Part shown: piece after piece, positions 34,995 to 43,312 of the stretch
How positions within the stretch are numbered: position 1 is the stretch's first letter
How the letters are laid out: every line of letters starts with the position of its first letter
Assembly (NCBI RefSeq): GCF_004216915.1
Contig: NZ_SGXD01000002.1
Span: 372,001-436,000 of the forward strand
Direction: 5' to 3'
DNA: 64,000 nucleotides
Source of the DNA: Motilibacter rhizosphaerae
GTDB lineage: Bacteria; Actinomycetota; Actinomycetes; Motilibacterales; Motilibacteraceae
Program-made: the position numbers and the translations under genes
The notes under the pieces: model-generated
Seen by the model: the letters and a program-made list of their open reading frames with translations, nothing else
The model's database searches: none
What the model was told of the DNA's origin: nothing

Positions 34995-36970
34995 CAGATC
35001 CGCACCCGGTCCGCGGGCTCCAGCCAGAGCCCGTCGCTGGTCGCGGTGCCGAAGGCCGCGTGGAACTCGTCGAGGTTGCGCACGACCGCGTTGCACCGGA
35101 ACTCGGTCGGCGAGTGCGGGTCCACGGCCAGGCGGCGGGCCACATCGGCGTCGCGGCCCTTGCCGCGCCAGATGCGCGCCCAGCTGATGAAGAACCGCTG
35201 CCAGCCGGTGAGGCCGTCGATCACCGGCGGCTCCGCGCCGCCGAGCGACAGCTCGTAGGCCTTGTACGCGACGGTGAGACCCCCGAGGTCGCCGATGTTC
35301 TCGCCCACGGTGAGCGCCCCGTTGACGTGCTGGCCCGGGGTCTGCGCCGGCTCGAGCGCGTCGAACTGCGCGATCAGCGCGGCCGCCCGCTCGTCGAACG
35401 CGGCCCGGTCGGCGTCGGTCCACCAGTCGTGGAGGTTGCCGGCGCCGTCGTACTTCGAGCCCTGGTCGTCGAAGCCGTGGCCGATCTCGTGCCCGATGAC
35501 GGCGCCGATGCCGCCGTAGTTGACCGCCGCGTCGGCGTCGGGGTCGAAGAACGGCGGCTGCAGGATCGCCGCCGGGAAGACGATCTCGTTCATGCCCGGG
35601 TTGTAGTAGGCGTTGATCGTCTGCGGCGTCATGAACCACTCGCCACGGTCGACGGGGCCGCCCAGCTTGGCGAGGTCGCGGTCGAGCTCGAACGCGTCGG
35701 CCCGCTGGACGTTGCCGACCAGGTCGTCGCGCCGGACCTCCAGCGCCGAGTAGTCGCGCCACTCGTCGGGGTAGCCGATCTTGGGCGTGAACGCGTCGAG
35801 CTTCTCGAGCGCGCGGGCCTTGGTCTCCGGGCTCATCCAGTCGAGCGCGGTGATGTCCTCGCGGTACGCCTCGACGAGGTTCCCGACGAGCTCGAGCATG
35901 AGCTCCTTCGAGCGCGGCGGGAAGTGGTCGGCGACGTAGCGCCGGCCGAGCGCCTCCCCGAGCGCGGACTCGACGACGTCGATCCCGCGCTTCCAGCGCT
36001 CGCGCTGCTCGGGCGCGCCCGTGAGCGTGGTGCCGTAGAACGCGAAGCTCTCCGCCGCGAGCGCCTCGGGCAGCAGGGGCGCGCTGGCGCGCAGCAGGCG
36101 CCAGGCGGCCCAGTCCTGCCAGTCGCGCAGCGGCACCTCGACGAGCGCCGCCGACAGGCCGGCGAGGAAGCTCGGCTGGCGCACGACGACCTCGGCGAGC
36201 GCGCTCTCCGGAGCCTCGAGCCCCTCCAGCCACGCCGCCCAGTCGTACGCGGGAGCGAGCTCGGCCAGCCCGGCCCGCTCGACGAGCGTGTAGGACTTCA
36301 CCGCGTCGCGCGCGGAGACGCGGTCCCAGTGCACGCCGGCGAGCCGCTCCTCCAGCGCGTAGGTGCGCGCGGCGCGGCCCTCCGGGTCGTCGAGCCCGGC
36401 GAGCGCGAGCATGCGCACGAGGTGCTCGCGGTACGCGGTGCGGACCGGCTCGAAGGACTCGTCGCGGTAGTAGGACTCGTCGGGCAGCCCGAGCCCCGCC
36501 TGGGAGAGGTGGACGACGTAGCGGTCGGAGCGCTTGGCGTCGGTGTTGACGTACGCCGCCACCGCCCCGGTCACCCCCTTGCGCTGCAGGGCGCCGAGCA
36601 GCCGGGCGAGCTCGGAGGTGCTGGTCACGGCCTCGATCGCGGCGAGGTCGCCGGCGAGCGGCGTCGTGCCGAGCCGCTCGATGGTCTCGACGTCGAGGAA
36701 GCTGGCGTAGAGGTCGCCGACCTTGCGCTCGTCGGTGCCCTCGGCGGCCGGGGAGGTGGCGAGCGTCTCGACGAGGCGGCGCAGGTGCGCCTCGGCCTCG
36801 TCGTGCAGGTCGTAGAACGTGCCCGCCGACGCCCGGTCGTCCGGGATCGCGACGTCGTCGAGCCACCGCCCGTTGACGAAGCGGAACAGGTCGTCCTGCG
36901 GGCGCACCTCCGGGCGGCCGTCCGCCAGGTCGATGCCGCTCCGCAGCGGGCTGCTGGTCCCCGTGCTCAT
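34991..36970 (-). CDS. M13-family zinc metallopeptidase (neprilysin/PepO-like)
   Basis: This 659-residue endopeptidase has a long helical N-terminal domain. The catalytic half follows with NAYYNPGMNEIVFPAAIL, the HExxH motif in VIGHEIGHGFDDQG and the third zinc ligand Glu in GENIGDLGGL, where Asp completes the ExxxD motif. The C-terminus ends in RVRIW, close to the Cys-x-x-Trp/VRIW ending of the family. No signal peptide is seen, so it should act in the cytoplasm on short peptides. ATG 36970 overlaps the stop of the upstream membrane protein. Confidence 0.94.
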   Translation of the reverse strand: MSTGTSSPLRSGIDLADGRPEVRPQDDLFRFVNGRWLDDVAIPDDRASAGTFYDLHDEAEAHLRRLVETLATSPAAEGTDERKVGDLYASFLDVETIERLGTTPLAGDLAAIEAVTSTSELARLLGALQRKGVTGAVAAYVNTDAKRSDRYVVHLSQAGLGLPDESYYRDESFEPVRTAYREHLVRMLALAGLDDPEGRAARTYALEERLAGVHWDRVSARDAVKSYTLVERAGLAELAPAYDWAAWLEGLEAPESALAEVVVRQPSFLAGLSAALVEVPLRDWQDWAAWRLLRASAPLLPEALAAESFAFYGTTLTGAPEQRERWKRGIDVVESALGEALGRRYVADHFPPRSKELMLELVGNLVEAYREDITALDWMSPETKARALEKLDAFTPKIGYPDEWRDYSALEVRRDDLVGNVQRADAFELDRDLAKLGGPVDRGEWFMTPQTINAYYNPGMNEIVFPAAILQPPFFDPDADAAVNYGGIGAVIGHEIGHGFDDQGSKYDGAGNLHDWWTDADRAAFDERAAALIAQFDALEPAQTPGQHVNGALTVGENIGDLGGLTVAYKAYELSLGGAEPPVIDGLTGWQRFFISWARIWRGKGRDADVARRLAVDPHSPTEFRCNAVVRNLDEFHAAFGTATSDGLWLEPADRVRIW

Positions 36971-37668
36971 CCCTCGCGCCTCCCCGTCCGACGTCCCTCG
37001 AACCTATCCCGGGGCGCGGCGCGACCCGCGAGCGCCCGGTCCAGCCCCCGGTCGAGCGCCGCGTACGCGCCGGCGAGGGCGAAGAACACGACCGCGACGA
37101 CGACGGCGTTGGCGAGCACGCGGGCGTACCCGTGGTCCTGCACGTCGAGGAAGGGATAGGGGTACCAGTCGCCGGTGAGCGGCCCGCGGGCCAGCGTGAC
37201 GACGAGGTACGCGACGGGGAAGACCGCCGCCCGCAGCGCGCGTGGCACCGTGGCCTGGCCCCGCGGGCCGGACGCCAGCCAGCCGACGACGGTGAGCAGC
37301 GGGGAGACCGTGTGCAGCAGCACGTCCGAGGCCTTGGCCGCGCCGCTGAGGTCGAGGAGGTCCTTGAGCACCGCGTGGTAGACGACGCCGGTGAGGCTGA
37401 TGGCGACGAGTCCCGCGAGCCGGACGACGGCGAACCACGCCGGCAGGACCCGCGGCGCGGCGGCGAGCACGGCGTGGGTCAGCAGGACCAGCACGTTGGA
37501 CTCGATGGTGAAGAAGAAGAGCAGGTTCAGCACCCGCGCGGGCGTCGAGGTGAAGTGGCCGCCCTCGTGCGCGGCCGTGACGAACGCCTGCATGACGAGG
37601 CCGACGCCGGCCGCGAGGGCCGTGACGGCGTACCAGGTGCGGGCCAGCGGCGAGCGCCAGTCGATCAT
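36967..37668 (-). CDS. Pr6Pr-family integral membrane protein
   Basis: This is a 233-residue protein with six predicted helices. It begins WYAVTALAAGVGLVMQ and continues with LLFFFTIESNVLVLLTHAVL, LVAISLTGVVYHAVL and the conserved loop ending GDWYPYPFLDV. This matches the Pr6Pr family of six-pass membrane proteins of unknown function found in actinobacteria and plants. It is the first gene of a three-gene unit with the M13 peptidase and HIT protein, coupled by ATGA. The C-terminal tail is strongly basic. Confidence 0.8.
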   Translation of the reverse strand: MIDWRSPLARTWYAVTALAAGVGLVMQAFVTAAHEGGHFTSTPARVLNLLFFFTIESNVLVLLTHAVLAAAPRVLPAWFAVVRLAGLVAISLTGVVYHAVLKDLLDLSGAAKASDVLLHTVSPLLTVVGWLASGPRGQATVPRALRAAVFPVAYLVVTLARGPLTGDWYPYPFLDVQDHGYARVLANAVVVAVVFFALAGAYAALDRGLDRALAGRAAPRDRFEGRRTGRREG

Positions 37669-37704
37669 GCGCCCAGCCTGGCAGAGCGGCGCCGTCCGCG
37701 CGGC

Positions 37705-38439
37705 TCAGGACCAGCGGGTCGTGCGGGCGAGCACCACCCCTGCGGCGACCGCCCCGGCGGTGGAGGTGCGGAGCACGGAGGGTCCGAGCCGCACCGCGCG
37801 GGCACCCGCTGCCGCGAAGGCCGCCAGCTCGGCGCCCGAGACCCCGCCCTCGGGGCCGACGACGAGGACGACGTCCCCGGTCGCAGGGACCTCCACCCCG
37901 GCGAGCGGCTCCGCCGCCTCCTCGCCGAGCACGAGCGGCAGCGCCGCGCCGCGCAGCAGGTCGGCGACCTCCCGGGTCGTCGCGGCCTCGGCGACCTCGG
38001 CGAAGCGCGCCCGGCGCGCCTGCTTGCCGGCCTCGCGGGCGGTCGCGCGCCACTTCTCCAGGGCCTTCGCGCCGCGCTCGCCGCGCCACTGGACGACCGA
38101 GCGCTCTGCCTGCCACGGCACGACCACGTCGACGCCGACCTCGGAGAGGACCTCGACGGCGAGCTCGGCGCGCTCGCCCTTCGGCAGCGCCTGCACGACG
38201 ACGACGCGCGGGGCGGGCGCCGGCTCGCGCTCAACCTCCTCGACCGCGCAGCGCACCCGGTCGCCGTCGACGACGGTGACCCGGCACCGGGCCCGCGTCC
38301 CCCGCCCGTCGACGAGGTCGACGCGCTCGCCCGGCTCCACGCGGCGCACCCGCGCGGCGTGCCGTCCCTCGGGGCCCTCGAGCAGCAGCTCGCCGGCCGG
38401 CTCGGCCGGGAGCGGTGCGACGAAGACCGGTGCGGTCAC
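37705..38439 (-). CDS. rsmE: 16S rRNA (uracil-1498-N3)-methyltransferase
   Basis: This SPOUT-fold methyltransferase of 244 residues modifies U1498 of 16S rRNA. It has an N-terminal PUA-like domain (HAARVRRVEPGERVDLVDGRG). The knotted SAM domain has ALPKGERAELAVEVLSEVGVD, the SERSV-like region AERSVVQW, VVGPEGGVSGAEL and LGPSVLRTSTAGAVAAG, all typical of RsmE. GTG 38439 overlaps the dnaJ stop. It is the third gene of the hrcA-dnaJ-rsmE operon. Confidence 0.95.
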   Translation of the reverse strand: MTAPVFVAPLPAEPAGELLLEGPEGRHAARVRRVEPGERVDLVDGRGTRARCRVTVVDGDRVRCAVEEVEREPAPAPRVVVVQALPKGERAELAVEVLSEVGVDVVVPWQAERSVVQWRGERGAKALEKWRATAREAGKQARRARFAEVAEAATTREVADLLRGAALPLVLGEEAAEPLAGVEVPATGDVVLVVGPEGGVSGAELAAFAAAGARAVRLGPSVLRTSTAGAVAAGVVLARTTRWS

Positions 38440-39557
38440 CGGCCGTTGAAGGCGTCGCGCAGCCGGGAGAAGAAGCCCTGCTCGCCGGGGCGGAAGTGCC
38501 CGTCCGGTCGCTCCTCCCCGCGCAGCGCCGCGAGCCGGCGGAGCAGCTCCTCCTGCTCGTCGTCGAGCTTCGTCGGCACGGCGACGTCGACGTGGATGAG
38601 CAGGTCGCCGCGCCCGGTGCCGCGCAGGTGCTGGATGCCCCGGGCCCCCAGCGGGATGACCGAGCCCGGCTGCGTGCCGGGACGGATGTCGATGCGCTCG
38701 GCGCCGTCGAGGGTCTCGAGCGTCACGCTCGTGCCCAGCGCGGCGGCGGTCATTGGCAGCGTGACCGTGCAGTGCAGGTCGTCGCCGTGCCGGGTGAACA
38801 GCTCGTGCGGGCGCTCCACGACCTCGACGTAGAGGTCGCCGGCCGGGCCGCCGCCGAACCCGACCTCGCCCTGCCCGGCGAGCTGGATGCGCGTCCCGGT
38901 GTCGACGCCCGGCGGCACCTTGATCGAGAGGCTCTTGCGGGTCCTGATCCGGCCCTCCGCGTCGCACTCGGGGCAGGGGCTGGGGATCGTCGTACCGAAC
39001 CCCTGGCACGCGACGCACGGCCGCGTCGTCATGACCTGCCCGAGGAAGGAGCGCGCGACCTGCTGGGTCTCGCCGCGCCCGTGGCACACGAGGCAGGTCT
39101 GCGGGCTGGTGCCGGGGGCGGTGCCCGCTCCCGAGCAGGTGGGGCAGATGACGGCGGTGTCGACGAGGATCTCCTTCGTCGCGCCGAAGGCCGCCTCGGA
39201 GAGGTCGAGCTCCAGCGAGATCAGCGCGTCCTGGCCACGACGCATGCGCGGCCGCGGACCGCGCTGCCCGCCCCCGGCGCCGCCGAAGAACGCGTCCATG
39301 ATGTCGTTGAAGCCGAAGCCCGCGCCGAAGCCGCCGCCCGTCCCGCTGGGGTCGGCGCCGAGGTCGTAGCGCTCCCGCTTCTGCGGGTCGGAGAGCACCT
39401 CGTACGCGTGGGTGACCTCCTTGAAGCGGTCCTGCGTCTCCGGGTCCGGGTTGACGTCCGGGTGGAGCTCACGGGCGAGCTTGCGGTAGGCCCGCTTGAT
39501 CTCGTCGGTCGAGGCGTCGCGGGACACCCCGAGCAGGTCGTAGAAGTCAGCAGCCAC
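38436..39557 (-). CDS. dnaJ: Chaperone protein DnaJ (DnaJ2 type)
   Basis: This is a type I Hsp40 that delivers clients to DnaK and stimulates its ATPase. The 373-residue protein has a J domain with the HPD motif (ELHPDVNPD) and a Gly/Phe-rich stretch (GGGFGAGFGF). Four zinc repeats follow (CPTCSGAG, CLVCHGRG, CVACQGFG, CPECDAEG), then the C-terminal client domains. I chose GTG 39557, with GAGG eight bases upstream and homologues starting right before the J domain; an ATG at 39587 is in frame but has no ribosome site. It is the hrcA-linked paralogue, distinct from the dnaK-grpE copy expected elsewhere. Confidence 0.95.
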   Translation of the reverse strand: MAADFYDLLGVSRDASTDEIKRAYRKLARELHPDVNPDPETQDRFKEVTHAYEVLSDPQKRERYDLGADPSGTGGGFGAGFGFNDIMDAFFGGAGGGQRGPRPRMRRGQDALISLELDLSEAAFGATKEILVDTAVICPTCSGAGTAPGTSPQTCLVCHGRGETQQVARSFLGQVMTTRPCVACQGFGTTIPSPCPECDAEGRIRTRKSLSIKVPPGVDTGTRIQLAGQGEVGFGGGPAGDLYVEVVERPHELFTRHGDDLHCTVTLPMTAAALGTSVTLETLDGAERIDIRPGTQPGSVIPLGARGIQHLRGTGRGDLLIHVDVAVPTKLDDEQEELLRRLAALRGEERPDGHFRPGEQGFFSRLRDAFNGR

Positions 39558-39623
39558 CGGGTCGGCCTCGCTCCAGGGGGTCGGCATCGCAGGACGTGTG
39601 CAGGGGGTCGGCGGTCACGGCGC

Positions 39624-40643
39624 TCAGCCGTCGGCGAGGATCTGGCCGACGTAGCGGGCCACGGCGCGCACCGCCCCCATCGTCGAGGGGTAGTCCATCC
39701 GCATCGGGCCGAGCACGCCGATGCCGGCGAGGGCGTGGTCGCCCGAGCCGTAGCCCACGCTGACGACCGCCGTCGAGGTGAGCCCCTCGGGGTTCTCGTC
39801 GCCGATGCGCACGGTGAGCGAGCTCGTGCTCGTCGCCTCGCCGACGAGGCGGAGCAGGACGACCTGCTCCTCGAGCGCCTCGAGGACCGGCTGGATGGTG
39901 AGCGGGAAGTCCTGCCCGAAGCGGGCCAGGTTGGCCGCGCCCGCGAGCACGACGCGCTCCTCGCGGGTCTCGACGAGGGTCTCGAGCAGCGTCGAGACGA
40001 TCGCCCCGACGACGGCGCGCTCGGCCTGGTCGGGGTACTGCTCGGGCAGCCGCTCCAGCGCGCCCGGAGCGTCCGCGAGCGCCATGCCGGCCAGCAGCCC
40101 GCCGAGCGTGCTGCGCAGGCCGCTGACGAGGTCCTCGGAGCACGTGTGCGGCGACTCGACGACGCGCTGCTCGACGCGGCCGGTGTCGGTGATGAGGACG
40201 ACCATGACGCGCGAGGGGCCGAGCCAGACGAGCTCGACGTGGCGCACGGAGGAGCGCGAGAGCGAGGGGTACTGCACCACCGCGACCTGGCGGGTCACCT
40301 GGGCCAGCAGCCGCACCGTGCGCATGACGACGTCGTCGAGGTCGAGCGAGCCCTGGAGGAAGGTCGCGATCGCGCGCTTCTCCGCCCCGCTCAGCGGCTT
40401 GATGCTGGAGAGCCGGTCGACGAAGAGCCGGTAGCCCTTGTCCGTGGGGACGCGACCGGCGCTGGTGTGGGGCTGGGCGATGTAGCCCTCCTCCTCCAGC
40501 GCCGCCATGTCGTTGCGGATCGTCGCCGGCGAGACCCCGAGGTTGTGCCGCTCGACCAGCGCCTTCGAGCCCACCGGCTCGTGCGTGGAGACGTAGTCCT
40601 CGACGATGGCGCGCAGCACGGCGAGCTTGCGCTCCTCGGTCAT
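39624..40643 (-). CDS. hrcA: Heat-inducible transcription repressor HrcA
   Basis: This repressor of class I heat-shock genes binds CIRCE elements and needs GroEL to stay active. The 339-residue protein has an N-terminal winged helix ([60 protein letters not shown]), a GAF-like middle and the conserved C-terminus [29 protein letters not shown] chose ATG 40643 over an in-frame extension to 40688 because GGGGAGG precedes it. A degraded CIRCE lies upstream. Confidence 0.96.
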   Translation of the reverse strand: MTEERKLAVLRAIVEDYVSTHEPVGSKALVERHNLGVSPATIRNDMAALEEEGYIAQPHTSAGRVPTDKGYRLFVDRLSSIKPLSGAEKRAIATFLQGSLDLDDVVMRTVRLLAQVTRQVAVVQYPSLSRSSVRHVELVWLGPSRVMVVLITDTGRVEQRVVESPHTCSEDLVSGLRSTLGGLLAGMALADAPGALERLPEQYPDQAERAVVGAIVSTLLETLVETREERVVLAGAANLARFGQDFPLTIQPVLEALEEQVVLLRLVGEATSTSSLTVRIGDENPEGLTSTAVVSVGYGSGDHALAGIGVLGPMRMDYPSTMGAVRAVARYVGQILADG

Positions 40644-40681
40644 GCACCCTCCCCTCGGCTCCGTCGCCGCGCGGCCTGCTG

Positions 40682-40713
40682 CTGGCACTCGCGGCGCTCA
40701 AGTGCCAAGTCTA
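40682..40713 (-). promoter_or_regulatory. CIRCE-like operator and -10 of the hrcA operon
   Basis: CTGGCACTC (40682-40690), nine bases, then AAGTGCCAA (40700-40708) matches the CIRCE plan (arms around a nine-base spacer). The right arm has two mismatches. The minus-strand -10 TAGACT (40713-40708) overlaps it, so bound HrcA would block transcription of hrcA-dnaJ-rsmE. Confidence 0.65.
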
Positions 40714-40783
40714 GCGTCGGGTCGCGGCCGCGCCAGGGCGTACGGGCCGGGTGGGGCGGCCGAGCCGGGGGTAGGGAGGCCCC

Positions 40784-41008
40784 ATGCCGCTCCTGTCGAA
40801 GCTCGTGACGTTCGCCCGCTCCCCCCAGGGCAAGAAGCTGCTCGGCGAGGCCCAGCGCCGCGCGAAGGACCCGCAGACCCGCGCCCAGGTGCAGCAGCTG
40901 GTCCAGCGCGCCCGCTCGGGGCGGGGCGGCTCGGGACAGGGCGGCTCGGGACAGGGCGGCTCGGGACAGGCTGGCTCGGGACAGGGCGACGGGCCCACCG
41001 AGCGCTGA
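40784..41008 (+). CDS. Small basic protein with a GSGQG repeat tail
   Basis: This 74-residue protein has an amphipathic, basic N-terminal half (LLSKLVTFARSPQGKKLLGEAQRRAKDPQTRAQVQQLVQRAR). Its tail is built from GGSGQ repeats. Small proteins of this shape are frequent in actinobacteria, but I know no function. The ribosome site GGGAGG precedes ATG 40784 closely. It is divergent from hrcA. Confidence 0.6.
   Translation: MPLLSKLVTFARSPQGKKLLGEAQRRAKDPQTRAQVQQLVQRARSGRGGSGQGGSGQGGSGQAGSGQGDGPTER
40928..40987 (+). repeat. Four tandem copies of a 15-base unit
   Basis: Unit GGCTCGGGACAGGGC occurs at 40928, 40943, 40958 (two changes at its end) and 40973. It encodes GSGQG steps in the tail of the small protein. 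Being in frame, changes in copy number alter only tail length. Confidence 0.9.
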
Positions 41009-41058
41009 GGCCCGCGCGCCTCCGCAGCACCGCGGCCCACCCGGGCTAGCGTCGGACG

Positions 41059-41877
41059 GTGCTGCCGTACGGACCCTCCGCCCTCCCCCAGAAGCCGCGC
41101 AGGGCCCCGCTGCCCGAGGTCGCGGCCGAGCTCGGCCTCGTCCTCGAGGACGCGCAGACCGGCTGGTGCGGGGCGGTCGTCCTGCTCGAGAAGCAGCCGC
41201 AGGGGCTCGTCGTCGTGCTCGAGGACCGGCACGGCGTGCGGCGCTCCTTCCCCGCCGGTCCCGGGTTCCTGCTCGAGGGCAAGCCGGTCCGCCTGGTCCG
41301 CCCGGTGGTCGCGGCGCCGGCGTCCCCGACGCGTACGGCCTCCGGGTCGGTCGCCGTCGCCGGCGTGCAGGCGCGGGTCGCCCGCGGCAGCCGGATCTGG
41401 GTCGAGGGCAAGCACGACGCCGAGCTCGTCGAGAAGGTGTGGGGCGACGACCTGCGCATCGAGGGCGTCGTGGTCGAGATGCTCGACGGCGTCGACGCGC
41501 TGCCCGACGAGGTGCTGGCGTTCCGCCCAGACTCGCGGCACCGGCTCGGCGTGCTCGTCGACCACCTCGTGCCGGGCTCGAAGGAGTCGCGGATCGCCGC
41601 GCAGGTGACCTCGCCGCACGTGCTCGTGCTGGGGCACCCGTACGTCGACGTGTGGCAGGCCGTGCGCCCCTCGGTGCTCGGGCTGCGCGCCTGGCCGGAC
41701 GTGCCGCGCGGGCAGCCGTGGAAGGAGGGCGTCTGCGCGGCGCTCGGCTGGCCGGTCGACCCGCCCGCCGCCTGGCGCCGGATCCTCGGGTCGGTCCGGA
41801 CCTACGCCGACCTCGAGCCCTCCCTGCTGGGCCGCGTCGAGGAGCTCATCGACTTCGTCACGGCCGCGCCGGAGTGA
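41059..41877 (+). CDS. DUF3097 domain protein
   Basis: This 272-residue conserved actinobacterial protein of unknown function is usually found near hrcA-dnaJ-hemW. It has GWCGAVVLLEKQPQGLVVVLEDRHGVRRSF, then SRIWVEGKHDAELVEKVWGDDLRIEGVVVEMLDGVDAL. HRLGVLVDHLVPGSKESRIA and WKEGVCAALGWP come later. The EGKHDAELVEKVWG and DHL stretches resemble a TOPRIM-like fold with acidic metal-binding positions; that is inference. TAGCGT (41047-41052) ends six bases before GTG 41059, so a leaderless mRNA is likely. Confidence 0.82.
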   Translation: MLPYGPSALPQKPRRAPLPEVAAELGLVLEDAQTGWCGAVVLLEKQPQGLVVVLEDRHGVRRSFPAGPGFLLEGKPVRLVRPVVAAPASPTRTASGSVAVAGVQARVARGSRIWVEGKHDAELVEKVWGDDLRIEGVVVEMLDGVDALPDEVLAFRPDSRHRLGVLVDHLVPGSKESRIAAQVTSPHVLVLGHPYVDVWQAVRPSVLGLRAWPDVPRGQPWKEGVCAALGWPVDPPAAWRRILGSVRTYADLEPSLLGRVEELIDFVTAAPE

Positions 41878-41881
41878 GCCG

Positions 41882-42658
41882 CTAGACGAGCTCGACGACG
41901 TCGGCGATCGAGTCGAGCACGCGGCTCGGCCGGAACGGGAACCGGCCCACGTCCTCGCGGCGCGTCGACCCGGTGAGCACGAGCAGCGTCTCCAGCCCCG
42001 CCTCGATGCCGGCGACGACGTCGGTGTCCATCCGGTCGCCGATCATCACCGTGCCCTCCGAGTGCGCGGAGATCCGGTTGAGCGCGCTGCGGAACATCAT
42101 CGGGTTCGGCTTCCCCACGAAGTACGGCCGAGCCCCTGTCGCCTCGGTGATGAGCGCGGCGACGGCGCCCGTCGCGGGCAGCGGTCCCTCGGCAGAGGGC
42201 CCTGTGGCGTCGGGGTTCGTCGCGATGAAGCGGGCGCCAGCACCCACGAGCCGGATCGCCTTGGTGATGGCCTCGAAGGAGTACGTCCGGGTCTCCCCCA
42301 GCACGACGAAGTCCGGCGCGGTGTCGGTGAGCGTGTAGCCCGCCTCGTACAGCGCGGTCGTGAGACCGGCCTCGCCGATGACGTACGCCGATCCTCCCGG
42401 CAGCTGGTCGGCGAGGAAGTCCGCCGTGGCGAGCGCCGAGGTCCAGATGGCGCTCTCGGGGACGTCGAGCCCGGAGCGGTGCAGGCGGGCGGCGAGGTCG
42501 CGGGGCGTGAAGATCGAGTTGTTGGTGAGCACGAGGAACCGGCGCTCGCGCTCCTGCAGCCGCTGGAGGAACTCCGCCGCCCCCGGCAGCGCCGCGCCCT
42601 CGTGCACGAGGACGCCGTCCATGTCGGTCAGCCAGCACTCGCGGGAGCGTTCGGTCAT
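41882..42658 (-). CDS. HAD-superfamily IIA phosphatase, NagD-like
   Basis: This is a 258-residue hydrolase of small phosphate esters. Motif I is [11 protein letters not shown] with two catalytic aspartates. Motif II is LTNNS, motif III the lysine in VGKPNP, and motif [13 protein letters not shown]. The large cap domain between II and III marks subclass IIA. Substrates could be nucleotides, sugar phosphates or damaged metabolites. TAGGGT (42671-42666 on the minus strand) sits seven bases before the ATG, suggesting a leaderless transcript. The stop lies four bases from that of DUF3097. Confidence 0.9.
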   Translation of the reverse strand: MTERSRECWLTDMDGVLVHEGAALPGAAEFLQRLQERERRFLVLTNNSIFTPRDLAARLHRSGLDVPESAIWTSALATADFLADQLPGGSAYVIGEAGLTTALYEAGYTLTDTAPDFVVLGETRTYSFEAITKAIRLVGAGARFIATNPDATGPSAEGPLPATGAVAALITEATGARPYFVGKPNPMMFRSALNRISAHSEGTVMIGDRMDTDVVAGIEAGLETLLVLTGSTRREDVGRFPFRPSRVLDSIADVVELV

Positions 42659-42773
42659 GGCGCCGACCCTAGCGAGGCGACCTCAGGGGCAGGATCGGGG
42701 AAGTCCCGGATCCCCCCGCGTGCCCGCGCCCCTAGCGTGGGGGCAGCACGCCGGACCAGCAGGAGGAAGCACC

Positions 42774-43244
42774 GTGAGCGAGGGCCCGTCCTTCGAGAAG
42801 CCGCCGACGCCGCCGGGCGCGTACGCACCACCGCCGGGACCGCCGCCCGGCCCGGCGTGGGGGCCGCCGCCGGGGTACGGCCGGCCGCCCACCGCGCAGG
42901 AGGACCGCATGTGGGCGCTGGGCGCGCACCTGTCCGGGCTCGTCGCCTCGCTGGTGCTGTTCGGCTTCCTCGGCCCGCTCGTCGTCCTGCTCGTGCAGGG
43001 CCCGCGCTCGCCCTGGGTGCGGCGGCACGCGGTCGAGGCGCTGAACTTCTGGATCCTGCTGTTCGGGGTCGGCGTCCTCGGGATCGTGGTGAGCGTGCTG
43101 ACGCTCGGGTTCGGGCTCCTGCTCGTCATCCCGGTCGGGCTGCTCGTCATGGTCCTCGCGGTCGTCTTCTCGGTGCAGGGCGCCGTGGCCGCGAGCAACG
43201 GCCTCGACTACCGCTACCCGGTCAACCTGCGCATCGTGAGCTGA
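42774..43244 (+). CDS. DUF4870 (Tic20-like) membrane protein
   Basis: This 156-residue protein has a proline-rich N-terminal third (GAYAPPPGPPPGPAWGPPPGYG) and then the DUF4870 core. EDRMWALGAHLSGLVASL and SPWVRRHAVEALNFWI lead into three hydrophobic helices, and it ends with GLDYRYPVNLRIV. The function is unknown. A -10 TAGCGT (42733-42738) and a strong AGGAGGA ribosome site (42761-42767) precede GTG 42774. A very strong hairpin follows the stop. Confidence 0.82.
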   Translation: MSEGPSFEKPPTPPGAYAPPPGPPPGPAWGPPPGYGRPPTAQEDRMWALGAHLSGLVASLVLFGFLGPLVVLLVQGPRSPWVRRHAVEALNFWILLFGVGVLGIVVSVLTLGFGLLLVIPVGLLVMVLAVVFSVQGAVAASNGLDYRYPVNLRIVS

Positions 43245-43251
43245 GCCCCGG

Positions 43252-43312
43252 TCCCCAACGTTGTGGCCCTGGTTCGCGTCCTGGCACCGAACCAGGGCCA
43301 CAACGTTGGGGA
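43252..43312. terminator. Perfect 25-base inverted repeat between convergent genes
   Basis: TCCCCAACGTTGTGGCCCTG and the five bases after it (43252-43276) are exactly complementary to 43288-43312, around an 11-base loop. It fills the gap between the DUF4870 stop (43244) and the hemW stop (43313). It would end both transcripts. Its layout resembles the palindromes near 16300 and 17560, with a different core. Confidence 0.9.
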
